Below, in pieces: positions 45,479 to 54,825 of a stretch of 64,000 bases of DNA. The DNA is from an uncultured Dorea sp. (GTDB taxonomy: Bacteria > Bacillota > Clostridia > Lachnospirales > Lachnospiraceae): the NCBI GenBank assembly GCA_947652615.1, contig CANTDX010000004.1:61658-125657 (forward strand). The letters run 5' to 3'. The notes beneath the pieces were generated by a model. The model had not been told where the DNA came from. It did no database searches and saw only the letters and a list, made by a program, of their open reading frames with translations. The position numbers and the translations under genes were made by a program. The stretch's first letter is position 1; every line of letters starts with the position of its first letter.

Positions 45479-46065
45479 ACGCTGTTCTTCACCTCCACCG
45501 CATTCCCATATACAACCTCTGTCACTCTGTCGGCGAACCTGGCAAGGCGGCAGTTCACCTCGCCCATCACCTGCTTGTACCGTATCATCTCCGGACCGTA
45601 AGAAAGCCCTTCCGAATTCACCTCATTGGTCACGATCACCACATTGGCTGCGATCCCGCCGATCGCTTCCACACCTGCCATAACCCGGTCCGCCGCACTT
45701 CCCGGAGCCGCTGCTTCTTCCTGCCCGTCTTCTGAACAGTCTGACAGTCTGCCGCTTCTATCCGGCGGAAATAATTCGTTCGCCACCAGATTAGAGATAC
45801 ACTCGATCAGTACGGACACCGGCTCTTCTCTCTCTAGCATTCCAGCAACGCTTCGAAGTCCCGTATAGCACTCGACCGTCTCAAAGCCCTTGCCCCGTCT
45901 CATCTGCCGGTGCCGCCTTACCTTCCCGCGGGCCTCCTCATCATAGGGAAACATGGTCGCTATATAGATAAGCCGCTCTTTGGGGCTGTTTCGGTAACGG
46001 CACAGCATATGTTCCGCATACTCGGATTTGCCGCTGCCGCTGCCGCCTGTGATCAGATGGATCAT
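45475..46065 (-). CDS. cobU: Adenosylcobinamide kinase / adenosylcobinamide-phosphate guanylyltransferase CobU
   Basis: A 196-aa bifunctional enzyme. P-loop ITGGSGSGKSEYAEHML, HRQMRRGKGFETVE (RX(R)HRxxR region), ECISNLVANELF (Walker B area), and VIVTNEVNSEGLSYGPEMIR, with RLARFADRVTEVVYGN at the end. An insert of about 20 acidic/Ala-rich residues (FPPDRSGRLSDCSEDGQEEA) is between the halves. It phosphorylates adenosylcobinamide and makes adenosyl-GDP-cobinamide. Overlaps cbiP and the downstream fusion gene by four bases each. Confidence 0.95.
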   Translation of the reverse strand: MIHLITGGSGSGKSEYAEHMLCRYRNSPKERLIYIATMFPYDEEARGKVRRHRQMRRGKGFETVECYTGLRSVAGMLEREEPVSVLIECISNLVANELFPPDRSGRLSDCSEDGQEEAAAPGSAADRVMAGVEAIGGIAANVVIVTNEVNSEGLSYGPEMIRYKQVMGEVNCRLARFADRVTEVVYGNAVEVKNSV

Positions 46066-47576
46066 CTCGCTTTCGCCCCCTCTCGGATCATCCGGTACAC
46101 TGCTTCCATGTCAATATTGTCACGGATGATCTTGGCCAGGCTGTCGTATTGCGACTCTTTGTACTCTGCCTGGCCGATCGCCTTCACATGCCCGCCGGAA
46201 TACCCTTTCTGCCGCAGAAGCGCGCGAACCACCGTCTCCGTCACCTCCGCCCGGTCGAAGATCCCATGTACATAACATCCATATACGTGGTCTGTACACA
46301 GCCCGTCTTCCTTGGGCGTTTTGCCTGTCACGGCATCCTTAAGGCTCAGCATCTTCTCCCCATCGGATTCGGAGATACCCATGTGGATCTCGTAACCTTC
46401 TGCCTCCACCTGAGAAAGTCCTTCAAGGATTCCCTTCACATTCCGGAAATGTCCCCGCACACGGGTACATGTCTTCTCTGCGCGGAATGTGGTCTTCATC
46501 GGGAGAAGCCCCATCCCCTTCACGCTACCCTGCTGCTCCATCCCTTCCGGGTCCTCAATCTTCTCCCCAAGCATCTGGTAACCGCCGCAGATCCCAAACA
46601 GGAGGCGTCCTTTGGCGCTGTGTTTCAGGACTTTCGCCTCCAGCCCATTCTGCCGCATCCACAGAAGGTCCCCGATGGTATTCTTCGTTCCGGGTAAGAA
46701 CACCGCGTCCGGGTCGCCGAACTCAGACGCCCGGCTTACATACCGCAGGGATACGTCCTCCATCCCCTCAAGCGGGGCAAAGTCCGTGAAGTTAGAGATC
46801 CGCGGCAGACGGATCACCGCGATATCCAGCCTGCCCGCCCCGCCCTTTCTTACGAATCTCTCCGTCAAGCTGTCCTCGTCGTCGATATCCAGATGGAAAT
46901 AAGGCACCACTCCCAGAACCGGAATCCGGATCTTCTCTTCCAGCATCTCAAGCCCCGGCCTTAGGATCTCCTTGTCCCCCCGGAATTTATTGATGATGAT
47001 TCCCTTGATCCGCCTTCGCTCCTCTTCCTCAAGCAGCTCGATGGTTCCGACGATCTGGGCGAATACGCCGCCCCTGTCGATATCCCCGGCGAGAAGGACG
47101 GGGGCGTCCACAAGCTTCGCAAGCCCCATATTGACCAGATCATTTTCCTTCAGGTTGATCTCCGCCGGACTTCCCGCGCCCTCGATCACGATCACGTCAT
47201 ATTTCTCTTCTAAACTGCGGTAAGCCGCAAGGATTGCCGGGATATATTCCTGCTTCCTCCTGTAATATTCCGCCGCCGACATCACGCCGACGGCTTCCCC
47301 GTTTACGATCACCTGGGATCCTGTGTCGTTGGTGGGCTTTAGAAGGATCGGGTTCATCTCTGCCAGCGGTTCGGTCCCGGCCGCCTCCGCCTGCATCACC
47401 TGCGCCCGCCCCATCTCCAGGCCCTCCTTTGTGATAAATGAGTTCAATGCCATATTCTGTGACTTAAACGGTGCCACACGGTAACCGTCCTGCTTTAAGA
47501 CCCGGCACAGACCGCCGGCCAGGATACTCTTCCCGGCATTCGACATCGTCCCCTGAATCATGATCGATCCTGTCAT
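46062..47576 (-). CDS. cbiP: Cobyric acid synthase CbiP/CobQ
   Basis: A 504-aa amidotransferase that amidates four carboxyls of adenosylcobyrinic a,c-diamide. The N-terminal ATPase domain: SIMIQGTMSNAGKSILAGGL, FKSQNMALNSFIT, IVIEGAGSPAEINL, LLAGDIDRGGVFAQIVGTIE. The C-terminal class I glutamine amidotransferase-like: LFGICGGYQMLG (nucleophile Cys) and GCYVHGIFD. Length is normal. ATG overlaps upstream cobD end. Confidence 0.96.
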   Translation of the reverse strand: MTGSIMIQGTMSNAGKSILAGGLCRVLKQDGYRVAPFKSQNMALNSFITKEGLEMGRAQVMQAEAAGTEPLAEMNPILLKPTNDTGSQVIVNGEAVGVMSAAEYYRRKQEYIPAILAAYRSLEEKYDVIVIEGAGSPAEINLKENDLVNMGLAKLVDAPVLLAGDIDRGGVFAQIVGTIELLEEEERRRIKGIIINKFRGDKEILRPGLEMLEEKIRIPVLGVVPYFHLDIDDEDSLTERFVRKGGAGRLDIAVIRLPRISNFTDFAPLEGMEDVSLRYVSRASEFGDPDAVFLPGTKNTIGDLLWMRQNGLEAKVLKHSAKGRLLFGICGGYQMLGEKIEDPEGMEQQGSVKGMGLLPMKTTFRAEKTCTRVRGHFRNVKGILEGLSQVEAEGYEIHMGISESDGEKMLSLKDAVTGKTPKEDGLCTDHVYGCYVHGIFDRAEVTETVVRALLRQKGYSGGHVKAIGQAEYKESQYDSLAKIIRDNIDMEAVYRMIREGAKAR

Positions 47577-48658
47577 CTCATTTCCCCTTTTCTTTCCCTA
47601 TTGCTTTCTAATATCTCAGGCTGCGTACAGATCTGCCGAAGCGCTTCCATAAGCCGCAGGTTCTCCTGCCTTCTCCTGACCGCAAACCGGTAGTACCCCT
47701 TGCAAAGCCCGTCATAATTACTGCAGTCACGGATCAATATCCCGTGTTTGCGCAATTCCCCATACAGGTCATGTTCACTTCTAAGGAACACATAATTCGC
47801 CGCGGGAGTGTAATATCGCACCCCCATCGCCCGAAGCTGCTCCACAATCCATTCCCGTTCCTGCCGGATATACGCTCTTGTCCGCGCCGGATGACCGGTA
47901 TCCTTCACTGCCGCTACCCCGGCTTCCTGCGCGATCACCGAGACACTCCAGGGCTGGCGCAGCTCTTCCATCCTGCCGATCAGCCTGGCGTCGCTGCAGA
48001 CCCCGTATCCAAGCCTCAGCCCCGGCATGGCGTACATCTTGGTGAATGCCCTTATGATGAACAGATTCGGATATTCTGTGATCATTGTAAGCAACGTATG
48101 CTCCTCCCAGGAATCCAGGAATTCACAGAAGCATTCATCCATCACCATACAGATCCCCTTCTCTTTACAGCGCCTTAGGACCCTGCGCAGCAGATCCGGT
48201 TCGATCACATTTCCCACAGGATTATTGGGAGAACAAAGGAAGATCATATCAACATCCTCATTCAGATATTCCAGATACCCCTCATTCAGCTCAAAATCCT
48301 CGGATTCCTCAAGGGGATACCAGACGATCCTGCAGCCTTGCGCCAGAAGCGCCTGCCGGTATTCGGTGAAGGAAGGCGCCAGAAGTACGGCCTTCTTCGG
48401 CCGCTTCGCCCTCACCACGTCGAAGATCAGCTCTGCCCCGCCGTTCCCAAATAGGAAATACGCTTCCTTCATCCGGAGAGCTTCGGCAAGAGCTCTTCGA
48501 AGTTCCATACATCTGGCGTCCGGATACTGGGTCATCCGGGCAACTGCGCCATGTGCCGCCTCTATGACGGCGCTTCCCGGCCCTAACGGATTGATATTTG
48601 CCGAGAAATCAAGCATACCCTTGTTGGTATAGACGTCTCCGCCGTGCTGGTATTCCAT
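47573..48658 (-). CDS. cobD: Threonine-phosphate decarboxylase CobD
   Basis: A 361-aa PLP enzyme (aminotransferase fold I) making (R)-1-amino-2-propanol O-2-phosphate. Start MEYQHGGDVYTNKGMLDFSA is the family's N-terminus; SPNNPVGNVI, IICMVMDECFCEF-like (GICMVMDECFCEF), and the PLP-Lys in IIRAFTKMYAMPGLRLGYG are seen. The in-frame stretch of 115 codons further upstream is not protein-like and overlaps cbiB. Start 48658 after AGGAGGA (12 bases). Note this cobD is the decarboxylase (Salmonella CobD), and cbiB is the next gene. Confidence 0.92.
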   Translation of the reverse strand: MEYQHGGDVYTNKGMLDFSANINPLGPGSAVIEAAHGAVARMTQYPDARCMELRRALAEALRMKEAYFLFGNGGAELIFDVVRAKRPKKAVLLAPSFTEYRQALLAQGCRIVWYPLEESEDFELNEGYLEYLNEDVDMIFLCSPNNPVGNVIEPDLLRRVLRRCKEKGICMVMDECFCEFLDSWEEHTLLTMITEYPNLFIIRAFTKMYAMPGLRLGYGVCSDARLIGRMEELRQPWSVSVIAQEAGVAAVKDTGHPARTRAYIRQEREWIVEQLRAMGVRYYTPAANYVFLRSEHDLYGELRKHGILIRDCSNYDGLCKGYYRFAVRRRQENLRLMEALRQICTQPEILESNRERKGEMR

Positions 48659-48663
48659 AGTAT

Positions 48664-49686
48664 CTACTGTCCTCCTGTCTTGTAAACGCCTAGAACATAT
48701 ACGGCTATTCGGACGGCATTCCCAAGGATCAGCATCAGCCCCGCCGTCAGATACATCAGACGGCAGGCCTTGGGAATATCCTCTGCACAGACCGGGCGGA
48801 TGGGATCGCCGATCGCCGGCTTCTCGTATAATTTGCCGAAATAATACGCATTGCCCGCCAACTGTACCATCAGCGCCCCGGCACACACGGCCTCCGTCTG
48901 CGCCGCGTTGGGGCTTGCATGGTTGTGCCTGTCCCGCCGGTAGATCTTCCATGCCGACTTTCCGTTCTGTCCGCACAGATATGCCGCCCCGATCATAAGC
49001 CACGCCGAGATCCTCGCCGGAATGAAGTTGAACACATCATCCATCCTTGCAGCCGTCCTGCCGAAATGAAGATATCTGTCATTCTTATAGCCAATCATAG
49101 AATCCATGGTATTGACTGCCTTATAGAGGAACATAAGCGGGGCTCCTCCGATCAGCATATAGAACATGGGAGCTATGATACCGTCCGACGTGTTCTCCGC
49201 TACCGTCTCCACCGCCGCCTTGACGACGCCTTCTTCTGTCAGGCCTTCCGTATCCCTTCCTACGATCATGGACACCGCGCGGCGCGCCCCGGGGAGGTCG
49301 CCTTCCTTAAGCTTCACATACACCTTCATACTCTCTTTGCGAAGAGAGGTGGAAGCCAATAGCTGGCCGCACCAGAATACCTCCAACGCAAATGCCGCCA
49401 GGGGATGCACCCTCCCCGCAATGATTAGCACGCCCGTCACCGAACATAACGTAATCCCGCACACCAGTAACCATAAGATACTGCCCGCGATCCGAAGACG
49501 CCGCCCGGATTCCCCGTCCGGCAGATTGCGGGAGCGGATCTTCGGACCGGCACACATCCCTCGAAGCGCCTTCTCAAGCCCTGTGATCAGATGTCCGATC
49601 ACGCGGACCGGATGGTACAGCCACACCGGATCTCCCAACAGCAGGTCTAACAGGAAGGCCAGTATACTTATCACTGTAATCCTCAT
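48664..49686 (-). CDS. cbiB: Adenosylcobinamide-phosphate synthase CbiB
   Basis: A 340-aa membrane protein joining aminopropanol phosphate to adenosylcobyric acid. FLLDLLLGDPVWLYHPVRVI, then IVGRDTEGLTEEGVVKAAVE and TVAENTSDGIIAPMFYMLIG, GGAPLMFLYKAVNTMDSMIGY, and RDRHNHASPNAAQTEAVCAG are diagnostic of the family. About five membrane segments. ATG at 49686 after GGAG; overlaps the cobC gene by four bases. Confidence 0.95.
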   Translation of the reverse strand: MRITVISILAFLLDLLLGDPVWLYHPVRVIGHLITGLEKALRGMCAGPKIRSRNLPDGESGRRLRIAGSILWLLVCGITLCSVTGVLIIAGRVHPLAAFALEVFWCGQLLASTSLRKESMKVYVKLKEGDLPGARRAVSMIVGRDTEGLTEEGVVKAAVETVAENTSDGIIAPMFYMLIGGAPLMFLYKAVNTMDSMIGYKNDRYLHFGRTAARMDDVFNFIPARISAWLMIGAAYLCGQNGKSAWKIYRRDRHNHASPNAAQTEAVCAGALMVQLAGNAYYFGKLYEKPAIGDPIRPVCAEDIPKACRLMYLTAGLMLILGNAVRIAVYVLGVYKTGGQ

Positions 49687-50294
49687 AATCTCTCTATCTC
49701 CGTTAATCTTCGCACGCCTCTTCTCCACTCTTCCTCATATAATTTCGCCCGGTATCCCCCGCCGTTCTTACACTGCCAGTGATAGAATCCTTCCTCATGG
49801 GGAGCGAGTCTGTCAAGAACCGCCATGATGGTACCGCCGTGTACGACGAACGCCGCGGATTCCAAGGCTTCTTCCATGAATCGCTCCGCCAGACATAAGA
49901 AGCCCTTCACACATCTTGCACAGAATTCATCCCGCCCCTCCCCTTTCGGAAATGGAATCCTCCCTCCCGACAGAAGCCAGCTCTGGTACTCCGGATGATC
50001 CTTTAGTTCCTCATAATTCTTATTCTCAAACAGACCGAAATCACACTCCCGAAGTTCCCTGCAGACCACTTTCCTTACATCCGGGTAGATCATATCGGCT
50101 GTCTCTATACACCGTCTTAAGGGACTGACCGCAGCCACCTGTACCTCCGGGTATCCGGCAGCCGCCTGCCGGACGCCGCCTTTCAACTGCCTGGCCAGAG
50201 CTTCGGCAGGAAGCAGCGGCTCATCCGTCGTACCGATATACCGGCGCTCCAGGTTCCCCTTCGTCATAAAATGCCGAACCAGTATTATCTCCAT
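49683..50294 (-). CDS. cobC: Histidine phosphatase, likely alpha-ribazole phosphatase (CobC)
   Basis: A 203-aa phosphoglycerate-mutase-like protein: IILVRHFMTKGNLERRYIGT (phosphohistidine region), VSPLRRCIETADMIYPD, LRECDFGLFENKNYEEL and FVVHGGTIMAVLDRL. The catalytic RH pair is there, but the usual RHG reads RHF. By its place between cobS and cbiB it is the CobC that removes the 5'-phosphate of alpha-ribazole or of adenosylcobalamin 5'-phosphate. Start ATG after GGGAGGA. Confidence 0.85.
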   Translation of the reverse strand: MEIILVRHFMTKGNLERRYIGTTDEPLLPAEALARQLKGGVRQAAAGYPEVQVAAVSPLRRCIETADMIYPDVRKVVCRELRECDFGLFENKNYEELKDHPEYQSWLLSGGRIPFPKGEGRDEFCARCVKGFLCLAERFMEEALESAAFVVHGGTIMAVLDRLAPHEEGFYHWQCKNGGGYRAKLYEEEWRRGVRRLTEIERL

Positions 50295-50307
50295 AAGAAT
50301 CCTCCCG

Positions 50308-51066
50308 CTAAATATATCGCTCCAGCACCACGCATGCCAGCATCACCAGCTCGCACATTTGGAGAAAATATCCCGCCAGGTCACCGGTGACACCGCCGAA
50401 TTTCCCAATCGCCATCCTTCTGTAACAGAGAAATGTCCCTGCCGCACCGGCGGCGGCAAGCCCCCCGGAGCCCGGCGACAGACAAAGCATCACCCCAACA
50501 GGGGCAAGGATGAATACCACAAGGAGAATCATCGAATGCAGCCCTTTCGTCCCCTCCTTGAAGGTTCTCGCAAGCCCCTTCTTCGATGCGGAAGGAAAAC
50601 GGACGACCGCAAGGCCGCTCAGCCCCCGTGACAGCACATAGCCGCACGCGATCACCGGAAGCATCTGCGCCGTCACCTCACTCCATAGCCCCAGGCAGCC
50701 GATGAAGTAACAGCCTCCGCCGATCACCGCAAATGCGCCCGAGTTCGGATCCTTCAAGATCTCTAGCTTCTGCTCTTTGGTTCCGTAAGAAGCAAGCGCG
50801 TCTATCGTATCCAGCATACCGTCCAGATGGATTCCGCCGTTGATGATGATCGGCAGCAGCGGCATCACAGAAGCGAACAGCAGCACGCCGCATTCCTTCT
50901 CCAACAGGAATGTTCCGATTCCCCACACACAGCCCCCTGTAAGGATCCCCACCACCGGGAAGAAGCACATCACATGCCGCGTATTCGCCGGCGTCCATGC
51001 GATCCGCGGCATGGGAAGCTTCGAATACATAGACAGCGCTATGATCAGGGATTGCAGTAATACCAT
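50308..51066 (-). CDS. cobS: Adenosylcobinamide-GDP ribazoletransferase CobS
   Basis: A 252-aa membrane enzyme condensing adenosyl-GDP-cobinamide with alpha-ribazole(-phosphate). LIIALSMYSKLPMPRIAW at the start, FFPVVGILTGGCVWGI, LPIIINGGIHLDGMLDTIDA (the conserved HLDGxxDTxD metal motif near residue 75), LKDPNSGAFAVIGGGCYFIG (DPxxGxxxxxG), and several TM helices follow. ATG 51066 with GGAGGG eight bases before it. Twenty-four bases downstream of cobT. Confidence 0.94.
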   Translation of the reverse strand: MVLLQSLIIALSMYSKLPMPRIAWTPANTRHVMCFFPVVGILTGGCVWGIGTFLLEKECGVLLFASVMPLLPIIINGGIHLDGMLDTIDALASYGTKEQKLEILKDPNSGAFAVIGGGCYFIGCLGLWSEVTAQMLPVIACGYVLSRGLSGLAVVRFPSASKKGLARTFKEGTKGLHSMILLVVFILAPVGVMLCLSPGSGGLAAAGAAGTFLCYRRMAIGKFGGVTGDLAGYFLQMCELVMLACVVLERYI

Positions 51067-51090
51067 ATTCCGACCCTCCATTGATTCTCA

Positions 51091-52149
51091 TTAGTGCAGT
51101 ATCTCATATTGATCCACGCGGATATCCTCGAAGGTTCCCATCTCCCGGTATACCTTAAGCGCCATATCAAGGAGCGGCATCAGCGCCACCGCGCCGCTTC
51201 CCTCTCCCAGGAACATCCCGCAGGTCAGGAGCGGGGACAGCCCCAATGCCTTCAACACGATCTGTCCGCCCGGTTCATTGGAGACATGGGACGGCAGCAT
51301 GTAATCCCTCGTCTTCCCGGCAAAGCGAACCGCGCACAATGCCGCCACAGAGGAGATCAGGCCGTCTATGACAACCGGGATCCGGTAGATCGCGCCTCCT
51401 AAGAACACTCCCATAAGCCCGGCGATATCAAGACCGCCCACTTTGGCAAGGACGTCCATCACATCCTGCGGGTTGGGATTATGCTTCCGGATCGCTTCCC
51501 GGATCACGGTAAGTTTGCGCTTAAGTCCCCTGGAATCAAGCCCTGCGCCCTTTCCCGTAATATCCTCCGGCCGCTCCCCAAGCAGCACGCTTGCTACCGC
51601 ACTGCTGGTGGTGGTGTTGCCGATTCCCATCTCGCCGGTGGCGATCACCTCATAGCCCTGCTCCTTTAATTCAGAGACCATACGGATGCCGACCTCGACT
51701 GCCCGGAACACCTCGTCTTCTGACATCGCCGGTTCCTTCGCGAAGTTTTTGGTTCCCCGCGCCACCTTCCTATCTTCCCTTGTAAGAGACGGGACGTCGT
51801 CCGCCATCCCGATATCCACCGGATAGATGTCTACCCCTGCCACCTGGCTCATCAGACAGACGCTTGCCATCCCTTTGGTGAAATTATCCGCAACGACCGC
51901 CGTCACCTCCTGTCCGGTCTGGGTCACGCCCTCTTCCACCACGCCGTTATCCGCGCACATGATGATAAGCCCTTTCTTGTCCAAATGATAATCCGCAGTT
52001 CCCTTGATCCCGGCGATCCGTATGACCGCTTCCTCAAGCTTCCCAAGGCTGTATAAGGGCTTCCCCACAGACAGCCAGCGCTTCCTCGCCCGCTCCATGC
52101 TGGATGCGTCTGCATCTTTGATCTTCCCACATATCTCTTCTCTGGTCAT
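51091..52149 (-). CDS. cobT: Nicotinate-nucleotide-dimethylbenzimidazole phosphoribosyltransferase CobT
   Basis: Activates the lower-ligand base to alpha-ribazole phosphate. LGKLEEAVIRIAGIKGT at the start, VEEGVTQTGQEVTAVVA, YEVIATGEMGIGNTTTSSAV (GxMGIxNTTxA), LAKVGGLDIAGLMGVFLGGA, and the catalytic Glu region at MFLGEGSGAVALMPLLD. About 352 aa. Start taken at ATG 52149 after AAGGAA; another ATG at 52155 overlaps the cbiA stop (ATGA). Confidence 0.95.
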   Translation of the reverse strand: MTREEICGKIKDADASSMERARKRWLSVGKPLYSLGKLEEAVIRIAGIKGTADYHLDKKGLIIMCADNGVVEEGVTQTGQEVTAVVADNFTKGMASVCLMSQVAGVDIYPVDIGMADDVPSLTREDRKVARGTKNFAKEPAMSEDEVFRAVEVGIRMVSELKEQGYEVIATGEMGIGNTTTSSAVASVLLGERPEDITGKGAGLDSRGLKRKLTVIREAIRKHNPNPQDVMDVLAKVGGLDIAGLMGVFLGGAIYRIPVVIDGLISSVAALCAVRFAGKTRDYMLPSHVSNEPGGQIVLKALGLSPLLTCGMFLGEGSGAVALMPLLDMALKVYREMGTFEDIRVDQYEILH

Positions 52150-52151
52150 TT

Positions 52152-53558
52152 TCATTTCCTTCTTGCATACTCCTTCATCTGCTCGACAATTCTCCCGGCA
52201 AACCGGACATTTGAATAGTAATATAGATGGGGGAAGCCGGCAAATACATTCCCCGCCGTGTGGATACATTTCCACTGGATATCCCGTCCCGGCTTCCGGG
52301 CCATGCAGCCCTCCCCGTTATTCGTGCTGTCCCAGTAATGGAACTCATGCCCTCTGATCTTCTCGCCCTCATCCAGGAAGGCTCCGTTCCCCATGCTCTC
52401 GATCTGCATATACCCAAACCGTACCAGCCGTTCTCTTCGGACCGCCTCGCCTTCGATGAAGCCTGCCATCTCATAGAAGCCGCCGTCCGCGCCTTCCATC
52501 CGCTCATGAAGATACAGGAAGCCGCCGCACTCTGCATGGCAGGGAAGCCCCTGCTTAAGCGCGGTTCTGATCTCTTTCTTAAGACGGACGTTACAGGAGA
52601 GCTCTTTCGCGTACAGTTCCGGATACCCCCCGCCAAGCAGAAGCCCGCTGATATCCTGCGGCAGTCTCTCATCTGCAAGAGGACTGAACGGAACTAACTC
52701 GCACCCCAACCGCTCGAACAAGCTTAGATTATCCTTATAATAGAAGCAGAAAGCACGGTCTCTGGCAACCGCCAGACGGAGCTTCGGGTGATCCGGCCAT
52801 TCTTCCGAATATTCGAATCCCGGCAGACACGCTGCCCGATTCTCCGGGAGCTCTTCTGCCGCTCCCGCGATCTCTATGATCCGATCCAGATCCAACGTCT
52901 CGGATACCGCCGCTCCCATCTTCTCAAGCCTTATCTTAAGATCCCTCATCTCTTCCGGCGTCACAAGCCCCAGGTGGCGGCTCTCCATCCGAAGCAGCGG
53001 ACTCTCCGGGACACACCCCAGGACCGGAACCGGATACCCCATCTCCTTAAGTCCCTGCTCTAACATCTCCTTCATCCTTGGATAAGCGGCCTTAGAGACC
53101 CGGTTCAGGATGACGCCTGCGATATGGCTGTCCTCCCGGAAGGTAAGGAAGCCCTTAAGCACCGCAAGAACGGACAATGCCGCTCCTTTGCCGTCTATCA
53201 CCAGGATCACAGGGGCGCGCAGCACCTTCGCCGTCTCATAAGAACTGGCTCTCTCGCTGTCTAGCGCCATCCCGTCATAATATCCCATCACGCCCTCGAT
53301 CACGGTGAGATCCGCGCCCGCGGCATGCTCTGCGAAGAGCTTCTTCATGACGGATGGTTCGCAGAAGAACAGATCCAGATTCTCAGAGTCGATTCCCAGT
53401 ACCTCCCTGTGGAACATGGGATCTATATAATCCGGCCCGCACTTTGCCGCAGCAAGCTTATAGCCTCTGTTCTTCAATGCCTGCATCAGGCCGCAGGCGA
53501 CCGTCGTTTTGCCGCTCCCGCTTGCGGGGGCCGCAATCATCATCCTTGGAATTCTCAT
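52152..53558 (-). CDS. cbiA: Cobyrinate a,c-diamide synthase CbiA
   Basis: A 468-aa glutamine-dependent amidase: P-loop-like IAAPASGSGKTTVACGLMQA, AAKCGPDYIDPMFHRE, LTVIEGVMGYYDGMAL, and C-terminal glutaminase-like LLLGGGYPELYAKELS, PCHAECGGFLYLHE with the nucleophile Cys and EFHYWDST. ATG at 53558 after GAGGATGGA (an ATG at 53570 sits too close to it). First amide addition, to carboxyls a and c. Confidence 0.95.
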   Translation of the reverse strand: MRIPRMMIAAPASGSGKTTVACGLMQALKNRGYKLAAAKCGPDYIDPMFHREVLGIDSENLDLFFCEPSVMKKLFAEHAAGADLTVIEGVMGYYDGMALDSERASSYETAKVLRAPVILVIDGKGAALSVLAVLKGFLTFREDSHIAGVILNRVSKAAYPRMKEMLEQGLKEMGYPVPVLGCVPESPLLRMESRHLGLVTPEEMRDLKIRLEKMGAAVSETLDLDRIIEIAGAAEELPENRAACLPGFEYSEEWPDHPKLRLAVARDRAFCFYYKDNLSLFERLGCELVPFSPLADERLPQDISGLLLGGGYPELYAKELSCNVRLKKEIRTALKQGLPCHAECGGFLYLHERMEGADGGFYEMAGFIEGEAVRRERLVRFGYMQIESMGNGAFLDEGEKIRGHEFHYWDSTNNGEGCMARKPGRDIQWKCIHTAGNVFAGFPHLYYYSNVRFAGRIVEQMKEYARRK

Positions 53559-53562
53559 ACGG

Positions 53563-54825
53563 CTATCCATCCTCTACCCGGGCAGACACGATGTACACCG
53601 GATTCTGCCCTGTCATCATATGATATCCCGCAAGCCGTCTCGCCTTGACGATCCCTGCCTGCAGGATCTCTGTCTCCGTGAGCAGCCCTTCTTCTTCGGC
53701 TATAAGGATCTCCTTCATGGTCTCCAGCGTGACCGCATTCAGAACCACCCGGACACCCGGACTCTTCCCTCGGATACAGCTTAGGATCTCTCTTAGATTC
53801 CCGGAGCTTCCGCCGATGAAGACATGGGTAGGCGGCTCTAAGTCCCGCAGGGCTTCCGGCGCAGTCCCCTCTATGATCTCCAACTGGTCCGCGCAGAATT
53901 TCCTCCGGTTCTTACGGATCAGTTCCACTCCTTCTGCCTTCTTCTCGACGGCATACACGCGCACATTCTCATACAGGGCCGCCGCTGTAACGGCAATGGA
54001 CCCGGTGCCCGCTCCCACATCATAGAGAACGGCGTCCCCGGACAGCTCAAGCTTCGCAATACTTATGGCCCGAACCTCCTCCTTGGTCATAGGAACATTG
54101 CCCCGGATAAAGGCGTCGTCCCTGATCTGCCCGTTCTGAAGCGCCAGAGGCGAGGGATTCTCAATATACAGGATCACAAGCCCCCTTAGATCCTCCGGCC
54201 GTATCTCCTCTCCCGTCCGGTAAAGGATGCTCTCTTCTTCATAGGAAAGGCTTCCCCCAATCCAGATCTTAAGATGGGTCAATCCATATTCCCGGATCCT
54301 TTGGCAGAATTCTTCCTCCTGACCGCTCCCCCCAAACAGCAGAAATGTCTTAGGATGCCTTGCCAGGATATGGATGTAGGGCTGCTTCCTCCCGTGGATG
54401 CTGATAAGCCGTGCATCCTCCCAGGAAACATGAAGCCGTGCCGCAAAACAGATGACTGATGAGATCCCCGGTATCCCCTTCACCTCATAATCGTCCTTAA
54501 GCACCTGGTATACTTCCCTGGCGCCGCTGTAGAATCCGATATCGCCGGAATATAGGACCGCGATCTTACGGCACTGCGGATGCGCAGCCAATATCTCCCG
54601 GATCTGTTCCGGCTGATAGGCACAGCAGATTACCTTCGTCCCTTTGGCATCCGCCCCGGTCTCTTCTCTGGCTGCGCTGGCGGCTTCCAGCATCCGCTTC
54701 GCCCCGATCACACAGTCACTCTCCCGGATCGCCTGTACTGCCTCCATCGTAAATGTTCCAAGGGCACCCATTCCGATTCCGACCAGGCTGACCTGCCGCC
54801 TTACTTCTGTTCTATGACCGTCCAT
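53563..54825 (-). CDS. cbiET: Fused precorrin-6Y methyltransferase CbiE-CbiT
   Basis: A 420-aa bifunctional enzyme. Residues 10-215 are CbiE: VSLVGIGMGALGTFTMEAVQ, VIGAKRMLEA, VLYSGDIGFYSGAREVYQVL and PGISSVICFAARL. Residues 225-400 are the CbiT decarboxylating methylase: DDAFIRGNVPMTKEEVRAIS, VLYDVGAGTGSIAVTAAAL (SAM motif I), and HVFIGGSSGNLREIL. Carries out C5 and C15 methylation with loss of the acetate carboxylate at C12. The fusion is equal to CobL. Overlaps cbiH by 14 bases. Confidence 0.95.
   Translation of the reverse strand: MDGHRTEVRRQVSLVGIGMGALGTFTMEAVQAIRESDCVIGAKRMLEAASAAREETGADAKGTKVICCAYQPEQIREILAAHPQCRKIAVLYSGDIGFYSGAREVYQVLKDDYEVKGIPGISSVICFAARLHVSWEDARLISIHGRKQPYIHILARHPKTFLLFGGSGQEEEFCQRIREYGLTHLKIWIGGSLSYEEESILYRTGEEIRPEDLRGLVILYIENPSPLALQNGQIRDDAFIRGNVPMTKEEVRAISIAKLELSGDAVLYDVGAGTGSIAVTAAALYENVRVYAVEKKAEGVELIRKNRRKFCADQLEIIEGTAPEALRDLEPPTHVFIGGSSGNLREILSCIRGKSPGVRVVLNAVTLETMKEILIAEEEGLLTETEILQAGIVKARRLAGYHMMTGQNPVYIVSARVEDG

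Noticed and set aside
48659..49003. 115-codon N-terminal extension of cobD
   Set aside because: Overlaps cbiB, reads as out-of-frame protein and lies before the family's normal start at 48658.
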